NCBI GenBank assembly: GCA_019912965.1
Contig: JAIOHM010000146.1
Coordinates: 1 to 64,000, forward strand
Direction: 5' to 3'
DNA: 64,000 bases
Source of the DNA: Anaerolineae bacterium
Lineage (GTDB): Bacteria; Chloroflexota; Anaerolineae; Aggregatilineales; Phototrophicaceae
Shown here: positions 42,391 to 51,132 of the stretch, in pieces
Layout: every line of letters starts with the position of its first letter
How positions within the stretch are numbered: the first letter of the stretch is position 1
Notes under the pieces: model-generated
Told to the model about the DNA's origin: nothing
Databases searched by the model: none
Seen by the model: only the letters and a program-made list of their open reading frames with translations
Program-made: the position numbers and the translations under genes

Positions 42391-44073
42391 ATGACTACAA
42401 ACACCTCTTCTACTCCGATGTTCACCCGCCGCGAATGGCTGTATGTGGGGCTGGTGATTCTGGCGACGCTGCTCATCACCGGGATACCGTATCTATATGC
42501 GTATTTCGCCGCGCCGGATGACCAGCATTTTATGGGCGTGGCACTCAATATTCCTGACCATTTTCAATATTTTTCATGGCTGCGGGAATCGCAGGATAAA
42601 ATCCTTGTTCCAAATCAGCTCACGCCGGAATACAGCACCCCTTTGCTGTTCAATTTCCTGTGGTGGATGTTGGGCAGAATTCAGGCCATCACCGGGCTGG
42701 ACTACCGCGCGCTGTACCAGATCACACGGATTCTGGCGAGTGCGTTCGTGATGATCGCCACCTACTTTTTCTGCGGTGTGGTGTTCACCAACCGGACGAA
42801 ACGCTGGACGGCGTTTCTGGTCGCAACGTTTATGTCCGGGCTGGGCTGGATTCTGGTGGTGGAAAAGACGCTGCGCCGCCTGCCGGACATCAACAGCCCG
42901 TTTGCGATTTATACGTCTGAGCCGAACACTTTCCTGAACATGATCGGATTTCCGCATTTTGCGATTGCGGCGGGCTTGATCGCGCTGATTTTCGGCGTGA
43001 TTTTGTTGGGGCAAAGGTCGAAAAATATCCGTTACGCGTGGTTAGCAGCGGCGCTTAGCTTATTTCTCAGTGTGCAGCATGCCTACGATATGTTCATCAT
43101 TTATCCGGTGATTGGGTTGTATGCCCTGTTCATCTGGATACGTGACCGCAAATTCCCGATGTACCTGTTCAAACTCGGCGTGATTGTGGTGCTGATTTCG
43201 ATGTGGCCGGCGCTGCAAGCCTTTTACATCACCAACGCCGACCCGGTGTGGAAGGGTGTGTTAGCGCAATTTGATAATGCAGGGGCGTGGAGTCCTGCGC
43301 CGTATCTGCTGCCGATTTTGATGGGCATCGCCTGGATTCTGGCGATCTGGGCGCTGGATATTCGGACGCCGTGGCGCGACCGGGATGATACCCATCTGTT
43401 CATCATGGCGTGGTTTCTCTCGCATTTTATCCTGATCTACATTCCGCTGAACTTCCAGATTCACCTGTTTAGCGGCTGGCAGGTCATCATCGGTGTTTTG
43501 GCGACCATCGGCCTGTACACGCGGGTTTTGCCGTTTTTACAGAAGCGATTCCCCAATCGTTCCCGCGCCAGCCTGATTCGATGGGCGACGGTGGGTTTGT
43601 TGGTGCTGATTATCCCGACGAATTTGTATCTGCTGGCGTGGCGTTTTCTGGATATGCGGAATGCCTGGCAGGAATCGGATACGCGCACGGCGGAAATCCG
43701 CTACTTTATCCCGACCAGTGAGTATGATGCGCTGAAATTTTTGGAAACACAGGTGCAGGGCGATGATGTGGTGCTGGCCTCGCTGGATTTGGGGCAGTTC
43801 GTCCCGGCGCTGACCGGGGCGCGGACGTTCATCGGACATTGGGCGCAGACGCTGGATTTTTACGGCAAGCGTGATCTGGTGAGTGCGTTCTTTAACAGCG
43901 CCTTGAGCGATGAAGACCGCCAGAAAATCCTCGACACTTACAACGTGACCTACGTGATCTACAGCCCTCAGGAAGCCAAGCAGGGGGATTATGATCCGGC
44001 AAGTGCTTCGTATTTAGAGATGGCGTATGACGCGGGCGGGGTGAGGGTTTTTAAAGTAACGAGTAACGAGTGA
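42391..44073 (+). CDS. Polytopic GT-C-like membrane protein
   Basis: 560 residues, about eleven to twelve membrane helices and a C-terminal soluble domain (about 440-560: YDALKFLETQVQGDDVVLAS, LTGARTFIGHWAQTLDFYGK). The first large loop contains DDQHFMGVALNIPDHFQYFS and LRESQDKILVPNQLTPEYST, with acidic residues where GT-C enzymes keep their catalytic Asp/Glu. It probably moves polyprenyl-linked sugars, but family assignment is only by topology. Third gene of the surface-glycan group. Repeat words sit right before the ATG, with no ribosome site. Confidence 0.6.
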   Translation: MTTNTSSTPMFTRREWLYVGLVILATLLITGIPYLYAYFAAPDDQHFMGVALNIPDHFQYFSWLRESQDKILVPNQLTPEYSTPLLFNFLWWMLGRIQAITGLDYRALYQITRILASAFVMIATYFFCGVVFTNRTKRWTAFLVATFMSGLGWILVVEKTLRRLPDINSPFAIYTSEPNTFLNMIGFPHFAIAAGLIALIFGVILLGQRSKNIRYAWLAAALSLFLSVQHAYDMFIIYPVIGLYALFIWIRDRKFPMYLFKLGVIVVLISMWPALQAFYITNADPVWKGVLAQFDNAGAWSPAPYLLPILMGIAWILAIWALDIRTPWRDRDDTHLFIMAWFLSHFILIYIPLNFQIHLFSGWQVIIGVLATIGLYTRVLPFLQKRFPNRSRASLIRWATVGLLVLIIPTNLYLLAWRFLDMRNAWQESDTRTAEIRYFIPTSEYDALKFLETQVQGDDVVLASLDLGQFVPALTGARTFIGHWAQTLDFYGKRDLVSAFFNSALSDEDRQKILDTYNVTYVIYSPQEAKQGDYDPASASYLEMAYDAGGVRVFKVTSNE

Positions 44074-44089
44074 AAATTACAGAAAGTTA

Positions 44090-44412
44090 CAGGATTGTCG
44101 TCTTTGTCGGGTTGTCGGTTGTGTCGTTGATTGGTTTTTAGTTCTTGGTTAAATTTACCTCATCCCCAGCCCCTCTCCGTTCCAGAGAGGGGAGCAAATA
44201 TCTTTGCGGCGATTGCGATTGCGGCGGCGTGTTTTGTCGCAAATGACAATGGGCTGAGGGGAAAATGGCGGCGATGGCGGCGGCGGCGGCGATGACGATG
44301 AGCGTTTTGATGGCGACTGTTACGGGTTGGTAATTTTCGTAAAATTCTGCAATTTCTGCAAATTCGTCAATTTCGCACAGGGGTTTTGTGAATCTTGCGA
44401 ATCAACCTCACT
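44090..44412 (+). repeat. Complex repeat-rich noncoding block
   Basis: Left half of the 641-base gap 44074-44714. It holds GGTTGTCGGTTGTGTCGTTG, a CCCCTCTCCG/GAGAGGGG copy (44160-44199), GGCGATTGCGATTGCGGCGG, (GGC)n words at 44270-44295 and GTGAATCTTGCGAATC at 44389. These mirror the block 20930-21275 on the opposite strand. No gene is recognised. Confidence 0.6.
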
Positions 44413-44572
44413 GGTAGGACTGCATTAAGTGGTGGAGGCGAATTTCACCCTCATCCCCCAGCCCCTTCTCCCTCAGGGCGAAGGGGCGCAATTCTCGTGT
44501 TGAGCGAGAAAACACTCTTTTGTAGGTGAGAATCTGATCTCCACCGTTTAGTGTGGTGCTACATGGATACCA
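44413..44572 (-). repeat. Left direct repeat flanking the Imm-5-like cassette
   Basis: Shares with 45937-46079, in the same orientation, GGTAGG(A/G)CTGCATTAAGTGG, then CCCCCAGCCCCTTCTCCCTC, then TCCACCGTTTAG. The two copies bracket the genes at 44715-45353 and 45449-45922. Confidence 0.65.
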
Positions 44573-44654
44573 TCTACAGCTAATTGTAGAACATTTGTCC
44601 TTATGTGTCAATTTGAAACCCGTTAGAATTCTGACAAAAATGAGTTGTGCAAAA

Positions 44655-44688
44655 AGAGGATGTGCGTTGGCTTTCCGCACATCCCCTT
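44655..44688 (-). terminator. Intrinsic terminator of the cassette operon
   Basis: On the minus strand GGATGTGCG (44684-44676) pairs CGCACATCC (44666-44658), then TCTTTTTG. It ends the transcript from the genes at 45922 and 45353. The span 44573-44654 shows nothing else. Confidence 0.7.
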
Positions 44689-44714
44689 GTAGATTGTCTT
44701 TGCGTATTGGGACT

Positions 44715-45353
44715 CTACCTAGCGGTTGAAGCCTCTTCATCCTCGGCCAGCGCTTCGTCAATCTGCTGGCGCAGGCGGTCGCTGTAGTCGTTCTTGAGTT
44801 TTGCCCCAACGAACAGCGGTTCTTCATCAGTTTTGCGCTTGGCGCTGGAACGGCTCGCCAGCATGAACAGGCCACCACCGATCAACAGCAGCGGAACGGT
44901 CAGCCCACCGAGGATGCCGCCACCACCGAACAGCACCAGTTCAAACAAGAGGGCGGATATGATGAAGGCTGCTCCGCCGAACTTGACGAAACCCTGCCCG
45001 GTTTTATAGGTGTTGTTATCGCCCATGCGCTGCCCTATGTACGAGAGCGCCATGCCGAGGAATACCGGGTAGAGCGTCCACGCATAGGCCCAGCTTGCCC
45101 AATGCCCGGTGAGGCTTTGTACCATAAGGATCAGCCCTGTACCCGTGATGAGCGAACCGGGGACGGCCAGACCGGATTGTTTCTTGCCGCCCGTCGCGGC
45201 GAAGTACAGGAACGCCAGACCGGGTACGATGATGAACAGCGGCCAGAGCGCGCCGAATAGATTGATGTTGAAAATCTGCGCGGCCATAAAGAGAATGCCC
45301 GCACCAATGAGTCCGACGGCGGTTAGTGACCGTCCATTCGCTGCCTGTGCCAT
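44715..45353 (-). CDS. Membrane protein of unknown function
   Basis: 212 residues with six hydrophobic segments in the first 165 (LTAVGLIGAGILFMAAQIF; LFGALWPLFIIVPGLAFLYF; VPGSLITGTGLILMVQSLTG; AYAWTLYPVFLGMALSYIG; AAFIISALLFELVLFGGGGI; LTVPLLLIGGGLFMLAS) and a charged cytoplasmic tail. GGGGAGA precedes the ATG. It lies inside the cassette bounded by direct repeats and downstream of an Imm-5-like gene. No family recognised. Confidence 0.65.
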   Translation of the reverse strand: MAQAANGRSLTAVGLIGAGILFMAAQIFNINLFGALWPLFIIVPGLAFLYFAATGGKKQSGLAVPGSLITGTGLILMVQSLTGHWASWAYAWTLYPVFLGMALSYIGQRMGDNNTYKTGQGFVKFGGAAFIISALLFELVLFGGGGILGGLTVPLLLIGGGLFMLASRSSAKRKTDEEPLFVGAKLKNDYSDRLRQQIDEALAEDEEASTAR

Positions 45354-45448
45354 GAGGTTTGTCTCCCCTTATCGATTGGTTTCTGTATTGCTGTACGTAG
45401 TTGGGGTTCGGGGAGTTGCAGGCAGGGGGTTTTATTCTTCGGAAATTG

Positions 45449-45922
45449 TCAACGCGATTTCGTTTCTCCCAATTCAAGCAAGTGTTGGTACTGCCAATCG
45501 CGTTCTTTGGCTACGGCAGCATCGGCATCGGCGGCGCTGGTGGCTCTGTGGATGGCCTGTTGGGCGTAAATTGGCGCGCCAATGGCATGGGTGGAAACAT
45601 GGGCAGTTGCCACCGCCTGACCGCAAGCACGGGCGGCAGAACGCGCTGCATTATCCTCTCCGACTTCACGGGCAGCAGCATGAGAATCAAGCGAAGCCTT
45701 ACGAATAACTGCCATTTTAAATACGCCTGTATTGATCCACGTTCGGAGTGTTTCCAGCGCTTGTCGGGGGCGATGATCTTCCGGGTATTTTTCCTCAAAA
45801 TAGGGCAGAACACGCTCGGCACAATCAATTGCCCAGACGGCTAACGTTTTATGATCCGTTTCTCGCGCCAGCGCTTCCATTGGCTTATCTTTGTGAGCAA
45901 TCGAGAATTTGGATTTTTTCAT
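45449..45922 (-). CDS. Imm-5-like putative immunity protein
   Basis: 157 residues from ATG 45922 (GAGGAG upstream). The sequence TLAVWAIDCAERVLPYFEEK, then YPEDHRPRQALETLRTWINT, and the Ala/His-rich AAREVGEDNAARSAARACGQ and AVATAHVSTHAIGAPIYAQQ, are those of the Imm-5-like proteins that occur near polymorphic toxins. No toxin gene adjoins. Either the toxin is elsewhere, or the gene is an orphan immunity gene, or the family does something else. An ORF extension to 46039 reads through the flanking repeat and is not used. Confidence 0.7.
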   Translation of the reverse strand: MKKSKFSIAHKDKPMEALARETDHKTLAVWAIDCAERVLPYFEEKYPEDHRPRQALETLRTWINTGVFKMAVIRKASLDSHAAAREVGEDNAARSAARACGQAVATAHVSTHAIGAPIYAQQAIHRATSAADADAAVAKERDWQYQHLLELGETKSR

Positions 45923-45936
45923 TTGATTACTCCTCG

Positions 45937-46079
45937 GGTAGGGCTGCATTAAGTGGTGGGGAGGATTTTTACCCTTATCCCCCAGCCCCTTCTCCCTCAG
46001 AACGAAGGGGAGCAAATGCAATTTTGGCGCTATTTTCACCTAAAATGGACTATCCACCGTTTAGGGTGATTCTATCAAT
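45937..46079 (-). repeat. Right direct repeat flanking the Imm-5-like cassette
   Basis: Same order of words as 44413-44572: GGTAGGGCTGCATTAAGTGG, CCCCCAGCCCCTTCTCCCTC, TCCACCGTTTAG. It starts 14 bases before the Imm-5-like ATG on the minus strand, so this copy lies in that gene's promoter region. Confidence 0.65.
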
Positions 46080-46115
46080 CGTTTGAAAAACGCTGTGTGT
46101 AAGCTGAAACTCAAT

Positions 46116-46140
46116 CCCCTCTCCGTGCCAGAGAGGGGCG
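46116..46140. repeat. Dispersed CCCCTCTCCG/GAGAGGGG repeat
   Basis: CCCCTCTCCG and AGAGGGGCG around TGCC. It ends just past the potA gene, where it could terminate that operon. Confidence 0.6.
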
Positions 46141-46157
46141 TTGAGCCATGGGGTTTA

Positions 46158-47339
46158 TTAGCTTGAGAGGACGCGGGCGTTTTCGCTGTCCCAGAAGACG
46201 TTGATGAGCTGACCTTTGTTGAAGACCGAGTCGGTTCGCAGCCCGTAGTTTTGTACCCGCACGATCATTTCGATATTTTTCTCCGCACCAATGCCAATGA
46301 CATAGCGCGTGTCGGTGCCGATGTAGATGGTCTGCCGAATTTGCCCGACGGTGATCTGAATATCCGGGTCTTTGAGCAGCGAGGTTTTGTAACCTTCTGC
46401 CGAATCGGCACTGCCATCCTGATATTTCACCTGCCCCTCGACCGGGAAAAGGTTGATCTTTTCGGGACGGAGCGCCACCGTGACTTCGCTGTTCATGGGA
46501 GCGGGCGGGTCACCACAGACGGCGCGGATGGTGGTTTCCTCATCCAACTTGATGAAGGCGTACTGCCCCTGCTTGTCCACCATCGTTCCCTTGACAAAGT
46601 TGGTTTCGCCGATGAAATCCGCCACAAATTTGGTCGCCGGGGTTTCATAAATTTCTTCCGGCGCACCGACCTGAAGCACCTTGCCACGATCCATCACGGC
46701 GATACGGTCGGCCATCGTCATGGCTTCTTCCTGATCGTGGGTGACGAAGATGAAGGTCATGCCCAAACTTTTCTGCATGGCTTTCAGTTCGTAGCGCATG
46801 GCCTCGCGCAGTTTGAGGTCGAGCGCGGAAAGCGGTTCATCCAGCAGCAGCACAGCGGGTTTCTTGACCAGCGCACGAGCCAACGCCACACGCTGCTGCA
46901 TCCCGCCGGAAAGCTGCCGGGGTTTGCGTTCGGCGGCCTGTGGCAAACGCACCAGTTCCAGCGCTTCCATCGCACGATGACGCGCCTCGCTGCGGGATAC
47001 ACCTTCCATCTCCAGCCCGAACATCACATTTTGCAGGGCGCTCATGTGCGGGAACAGGGCGTAATCCTGAAAGACGGTGTTCACGGGACGGTGGAACGGC
47101 GGCACATCCTGTACGGCCTTACCGCGAATGAGGATTTGGCCGGAAGAGGTATCTTCAAATCCGGCAATCATCCGCAGCGTGGTCGTCTTGCCGCAGCCGC
47201 TTGGCCCCAGCAACGCGAAAAATTCGCCGTCGTCGATTTGCAGCGACACATCATCCACCGCCCGCACCGCACCATCTTTACGCGGGGCAGCGAATTCCTT
47301 GACTACATTTATCAGTTCAACATCATATTGGTGGCTCAT
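46158..47339 (-). CDS. potA: Spermidine/putrescine ABC transporter ATP-binding protein
   Basis: 393 residues from ATG 47339. Walker A ALLGPSGCGKTTTLRMIAG, Q-loop VNTVFQDYALFPHMS, signature RQLSGGMQQRVALARALVKK, Walker B AVLLLDEPLSALD and H-switch FIFVTHDQEEAMTMA are intact; an OB-like TOBE domain follows (about 290-390), as in PotA/MalK. It powers polyamine uptake. Last gene of the operon, behind a hairpin at 47357-47386 that may lower its expression relative to the binding proteins. Confidence 0.92.
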   Translation of the reverse strand: MSHQYDVELINVVKEFAAPRKDGAVRAVDDVSLQIDDGEFFALLGPSGCGKTTTLRMIAGFEDTSSGQILIRGKAVQDVPPFHRPVNTVFQDYALFPHMSALQNVMFGLEMEGVSRSEARHRAMEALELVRLPQAAERKPRQLSGGMQQRVALARALVKKPAVLLLDEPLSALDLKLREAMRYELKAMQKSLGMTFIFVTHDQEEAMTMADRIAVMDRGKVLQVGAPEEIYETPATKFVADFIGETNFVKGTMVDKQGQYAFIKLDEETTIRAVCGDPPAPMNSEVTVALRPEKINLFPVEGQVKYQDGSADSAEGYKTSLLKDPDIQITVGQIRQTIYIGTDTRYVIGIGAEKNIEMIVRVQNYGLRTDSVFNKGQLINVFWDSENARVLSS

Positions 47340-47356
47340 CACGCACACATCCACTT

Positions 47357-47386
47357 AAAAAAGGGGTATCCCGACGGGACACCCCG
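47357..47386 (-). terminator. Attenuating hairpin before potA
   Basis: On the minus strand GGGGTGTCCC pairs GGGATACCCC with one mismatch, followed by TTTTTT (47362-47357). It stands between the third binding-protein gene and potA and should reduce readthrough. Confidence 0.6.
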
Positions 47387-47391
47387 ACCGA

Positions 47392-48510
47392 TTATTGACC
47401 AATAGCGATTTTAAGTTCGTCCCATGCTTCGTTGTAGAGCGTCTCGGCATCCAGCGAAACCGGGCGCGTTTGCCACAAATTGGCGCGAACCTCATCCCCC
47501 GGATACAGTGCCGGATTTTCCAGCAGTTCGGGGAGAATTAAACCCAGTTCCAGCGATTTCCGGTTGGGCGTTCCGTAGGTAACGTAATTGCTGATGTCCG
47601 CGCTCACCTGTGGGTCGAGGATGTAATCCAAAAACACTTCGGCCAGCGGAATGTTCTGTGCGCCCACCGGGATTGCCAGATTATCCGTCCAGCGAATTGT
47701 ACCTTCCGCCGGGATGACATAGGCATATTCGGTGGTACAGTTGGCATCCGCCGCGCATTCGGCTATCAGGCCAAACACGTTGCCGTTGTAGTCGATGGCA
47801 ATATCGACCTCACCCTGCGACAGCAACTGCTTGGAGTTGCCCGCGACAATCGCCGCGACGTTATCCGAATGATCCAGCAAATACTGTTTGGCGGCTTCGA
47901 TTTCTTCAGCATCTTCGCTGTTGGGATCCAAGCCGAGCATCCGCAGACCGATGCCGAGCATCGTTCGTAAATCTTCCAGCCAAGCGACCCGTCCCTCATA
48001 GCCGAACAGATCATCCCATGAAGTCAGATCACGCCCGACAGCCGTCTTGTTGTAAGCCAGCCCGGTTGTACCCCACTGGTAAGGCACGGTGTACAGGTTG
48101 CCCTCGTCGTATGAAGGATTCAGCAAATCCTCACTGATGTTCGCCATATTGGGAATGTTGTCGTGATTGATGGGTTCGAGCAGGCCTTCCTCAATCATAA
48201 TGGCGATCATATAATCGCTAGGCACGATCACATCATAACCGGGGTTGCCCTGCTGCAATTTCGCCAGTAGTTCCTCGTTGGTGTAGTAGTTATCGTAGAC
48301 GACATCCACATCGCACAAGGCTTCAAAATTGGGAATGGTGTCCTCGGCAATATAGATCGTCCAGTTGTAGACGTTCAGCGATTGTCCGGCGAAGCCTTCC
48401 GGGCAGACCCAGGGTTCGTAGGCTTCCACTTCTGGCGTAACATCCTGCGCCAGCGCGGGTACGCCAAAGACCAGTAACAGTGTGAGAATCAGCAGCATTT
48501 TCCGCAGCAT
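47392..48510 (-). CDS. potD: PotD-type polyamine-binding protein, third copy
   Basis: 372 residues. Signal LLILTLLLVFGVPALAQD, no lipobox. The family line CPEGFAGQSLNVYNWTIYIA, GNPGYDVIVPSDYMIAIMIE, YTVPYQWGTTGLAYNKTAVG and LNYT-equivalent SADISNYVTYGTPNRKSLEL are in order. Cluster D fold; the substrate pocket Trp and Asp positions are not the same in all three paralogues. Thirty-one bases separate it from the second copy. Being secreted without a lipid anchor is unusual in a single-membrane cell and would need another means of retention. Confidence 0.85.
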   Translation of the reverse strand: MLRKMLLILTLLLVFGVPALAQDVTPEVEAYEPWVCPEGFAGQSLNVYNWTIYIAEDTIPNFEALCDVDVVYDNYYTNEELLAKLQQGNPGYDVIVPSDYMIAIMIEEGLLEPINHDNIPNMANISEDLLNPSYDEGNLYTVPYQWGTTGLAYNKTAVGRDLTSWDDLFGYEGRVAWLEDLRTMLGIGLRMLGLDPNSEDAEEIEAAKQYLLDHSDNVAAIVAGNSKQLLSQGEVDIAIDYNGNVFGLIAECAADANCTTEYAYVIPAEGTIRWTDNLAIPVGAQNIPLAEVFLDYILDPQVSADISNYVTYGTPNRKSLELGLILPELLENPALYPGDEVRANLWQTRPVSLDAETLYNEAWDELKIAIGQ

Positions 48511-48541
48511 AGGGTATCCCCTCTTTCATTTCGTGCTTATT

Positions 48542-49627
48542 CTACCGACTCAGTGCGATTTTGACCTCATCCCAAGCAAAGCTGTAAAGCTGCTCGGCGT
48601 CCGACGGGGTGGTGATGTAAAACAGACGCTCCAATGTGAGTTCATCCGGGTAAATGCCGGGGTTGTTCGCCATCGTTTCGTCAATCAGTCCCAGATCAAA
48701 GGCGGCTTGATTGGGCGATGGGTAGGCGGTGTAATTGGCGATGTCTGCGCCGACCTGTGGATCGAGAATGTAATCAAGGAAAATGTGCGCCAGCGGAACA
48801 TTCTGTGCGCCAGCCGGAATGGCGAGGAACCCCGCCGAGAAAGCTGTGCCCTCGACCGGGAGCGAATAGCCGAATTTATCGCATTCGCAGTCCAGACCAA
48901 GCTGGAAAATATCGCCGTTGTACTCAATCGCCATATCGACTTCACCGCGATTCAGCAGTTCTTGCCCATCGTCCGCCGCGAAGGCTGCTACATTCTCGCC
49001 GTGTTCAATCAGCCAGTCGCGGGCAGTTTCGATTTCGGTGGGGTCGCCGGAGTTGGGGTCGAAGCCCGCCATCAGCAGGCCAATCGGAATCATGGCGCGG
49101 GTATCATCCACCCACGCAACCAAGCCATCATAATTGAAAAATTGTTCCCAACTGGTGATTTCTCCGCCCACTGCTTCGCGGTTATAGCCAATGCCAAATG
49201 TGCCGGAAAGGTAGGGGATGGAATATTCATTTTCGGGGTCGAATACGGTGTTTTTGTAGCCATCAGCAATGTTGGCGTAATTGGGGATGAGCGTCAGGTC
49301 GATGGGTTCGAGCAATTCTTCGCGGATCATGATGGGAATGCTGGCATCACCGGGAACGATAATGTCGTAGCCGGGGTTGCCCTGCCGCAGACGCGAGAGC
49401 AGCGAGTCGTCACTTTCGTACACATCATAAATAACCGTCACGCCGCAAGCGGCCTCGAAATCCTGAATGGTGTTTTCGCCGATATAGGTGCTCCAATTGA
49501 AGACGTTTAACTGCTGCCCTTCGTAACCCTCCGGGCACTGCCAAGACTCAATTGTGGCGTCTTTAGCTGCAATCGGGATGCCCACCAGAAGCAGGCTAAC
49601 CAGCACGAACAGGGTCAATTTACGCAT
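48542..49627 (-). CDS. potD: PotD-type polyamine-binding protein, second copy
   Basis: 361 residues from ATG 49627 (GGAGG upstream). Signal LTLFVLVSLLLVGIPIAAKD, CPEGYEGQQLNVFNWSTYIG, GNPGYDIIVPGDASIPIMIR, YSIPYLSGTFGIGYNREAVG. SGTF here replaces QWGT of its two neighbours, a change beside the ligand pocket. Same length and order of motifs as the others. A 326-base gap with two dispersed repeats lies on its upstream side (toward 49954). Confidence 0.85.
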   Translation of the reverse strand: MRKLTLFVLVSLLLVGIPIAAKDATIESWQCPEGYEGQQLNVFNWSTYIGENTIQDFEAACGVTVIYDVYESDDSLLSRLRQGNPGYDIIVPGDASIPIMIREELLEPIDLTLIPNYANIADGYKNTVFDPENEYSIPYLSGTFGIGYNREAVGGEITSWEQFFNYDGLVAWVDDTRAMIPIGLLMAGFDPNSGDPTEIETARDWLIEHGENVAAFAADDGQELLNRGEVDMAIEYNGDIFQLGLDCECDKFGYSLPVEGTAFSAGFLAIPAGAQNVPLAHIFLDYILDPQVGADIANYTAYPSPNQAAFDLGLIDETMANNPGIYPDELTLERLFYITTPSDAEQLYSFAWDEVKIALSR

Positions 49628-49746
49628 TATCCATGCCTCCATGTAATGCACAAGCCAACCGATGTTTTGCGGCCCAGATGTACGGGTTTCTGCGTACTGG
49701 TGAGGAGCTTTCCCCTTTTCGGCTACCGTCCTGCTGCCTGAAAAAG

Positions 49747-49812
49747 TCCGCCGAGGGTTTAAACCCCTCGGCTACATGGAAGAAAACCCACTAAAGGGGT
49801 TCAAAAGACTGT
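49747..49812 (+). repeat. Dispersed GCCGAGGG palindrome element, copy 2
   Basis: CCGCCGAGGGTTTAAACCCC, CTCGGCTACATGGAAGAAAA, then TTCAAAAGACTG. It matches the minus-strand copy at 19091-19152. Together with 49896-49923 it fills much of the 326-base gap 49628-49953. A further AGGGGCGTAC/GTACACCCT palindrome is at 49821-49849. Confidence 0.7.
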
Positions 49813-49895
49813 CCCTTGTGCAGGGGCGTACACACGGGTACACCCTACAAGAAAATCCTTAGAAACTATTTGAAAATTCAGGTTATATCGGTTAT

Positions 49896-49923
49896 GTAGG
49901 GGCGTAACATGTTACGCCCCTAC
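49896..49923. repeat. Perfect 28-base dispersed palindrome, second identical copy
   Basis: Identical to 29292-29319: GTAGGGGCGTAACA and its reverse complement. It lies between the first and second binding-protein genes of the polyamine operon. Confidence 0.9.
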
Positions 49924-49953
49924 GCGAGAAATTCTGAATAGTCAAACGACCTT

Positions 49954-51075
49954 TTAGCCACCGAGGCTGATTTTTACCTCGTCCCAAGCGTCGCTGTACA
50001 GGAATTCAAAGTCCAGATTCGGCGCAATCGAGAACAGATTGGTCATGCTCTCCGCCGGAGGATAAATCGCCGGGCTGGTGAGCAGGACTTCGTCGATCAG
50101 ACCGCCATCAATCGCCGCCTGATTGGGGGAAGCAAAAGCGGTGTAGTTGCTGATGCTGGCGCCGACATTCGGGTCAAGGATGTAGTCGATGAAGGCATGT
50201 GCCAGTTCGATGTCTTCTGCGCCAACCGGAATGGTCAGGTTGTCGATCCAGATGTTGGCGCCTTCTTCGGGCAGCACATACTGAATGTCTTTCTCGCAGG
50301 CCGAGTCTTCTTCACACTGGCTGATGACCTGGAACACATCACCCATGAACTCAACTGTAATATCGACATCGCCGCGAATCAGTTGTTCCTGACCATCGTC
50401 ACCCGCAATCGAAACCACGTTCGCGCCTTTTTCGATCAGGTAATTTTTGGCTTCTTCGATCTGGGCTTCGTCAGTGGAGTTCGGGTCATAGCCCAGCATA
50501 ATCAGCGCGACGCCCATCATGGGACGCTTGTCTTCCAGCCATGCGACCGGGCCAGCATAATCCCACACATCGTTCCATGAAACGATGTCCTTGCCAACCT
50601 TGTTCCGGTCATAGCCAATGCCAATGGTGCCCCACTGATAGGGAATCGAGTATTGATTGCCCGGATCAAAAGACCGGTCGATCAATTCTGGAGAGAGATT
50701 GGCAAAGTTTGGAATCAGGCTCAAATCCAGCGGTTCGATCAAGCCTTCCAGCACCATGAGTTCGATACTCTGATCGGGCGGGACGACAATATCATAACCG
50801 GGATTGCCCTGCCGCAGACGCGAGAGCAGTTCGTCACCGCTGCCGTAGATGTCATAAGTGATTTCCACACCGCAGGCGGCCTGGAAGTTAGAAATCGTAT
50901 CCGGCGCAACGTAGGTTGACCAGTTATAGATATTGAGGGTCTTGCCTGCGAAGCCTTCCGGGCACGTCCATTCAAACTCGGTTGGAACGAAACCGGGTTC
51001 CGGGGTGACATCCTGTGCCAGTGCAGTGGTACACAATGCCAGCATGAGCATCCCCAACAATACAATCTTACGCAT
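49954..51075 (-). CDS. potD: PotD-type polyamine-binding protein, first copy
   Basis: 373 residues. Signal IVLLGMLMLALCTTALAQD; there is a Cys in the signal but not in a normal lipobox. CPEGFAGKTLNIYNWSTYVA, GNPGYDIVVPPDQSIELMVL, YSIPYQWGTIGIGYDRNKVG, ISNYTAFASPNQAAID. AAGGAG precedes the ATG. It follows potC by 57 bases. This copy is the closest to the common PotD in the QWGTIG motif. Confidence 0.87.
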   Translation of the reverse strand: MRKIVLLGMLMLALCTTALAQDVTPEPGFVPTEFEWTCPEGFAGKTLNIYNWSTYVAPDTISNFQAACGVEITYDIYGSGDELLSRLRQGNPGYDIVVPPDQSIELMVLEGLIEPLDLSLIPNFANLSPELIDRSFDPGNQYSIPYQWGTIGIGYDRNKVGKDIVSWNDVWDYAGPVAWLEDKRPMMGVALIMLGYDPNSTDEAQIEEAKNYLIEKGANVVSIAGDDGQEQLIRGDVDITVEFMGDVFQVISQCEEDSACEKDIQYVLPEEGANIWIDNLTIPVGAEDIELAHAFIDYILDPNVGASISNYTAFASPNQAAIDGGLIDEVLLTSPAIYPPAESMTNLFSIAPNLDFEFLYSDAWDEVKISLGG

Positions 51076-51132
51076 TTCAACTCCTTATATTTGAATAGGT
51101 CTACAAACGACTGTTACAGATGCGTGTAACCC

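Noticed and set aside
44408-44878. 156-codon minus-strand frame running over the repeat and terminator
   Set aside because: It reads through the dispersed repeat and overlaps the end of a supported gene; the translation mostly reflects the repeat.
46251-47405. 384-codon plus-strand reading frame opposite potA
   Set aside because: Antisense to a complete ABC ATPase with all motifs; codon pattern explains the open frame and no family motif is visible.
48482-49510. 342-codon plus-strand frame opposite two binding-protein genes
   Set aside because: Spans two genuine secreted-protein genes and their intergenic DNA on the other strand; no motifs.
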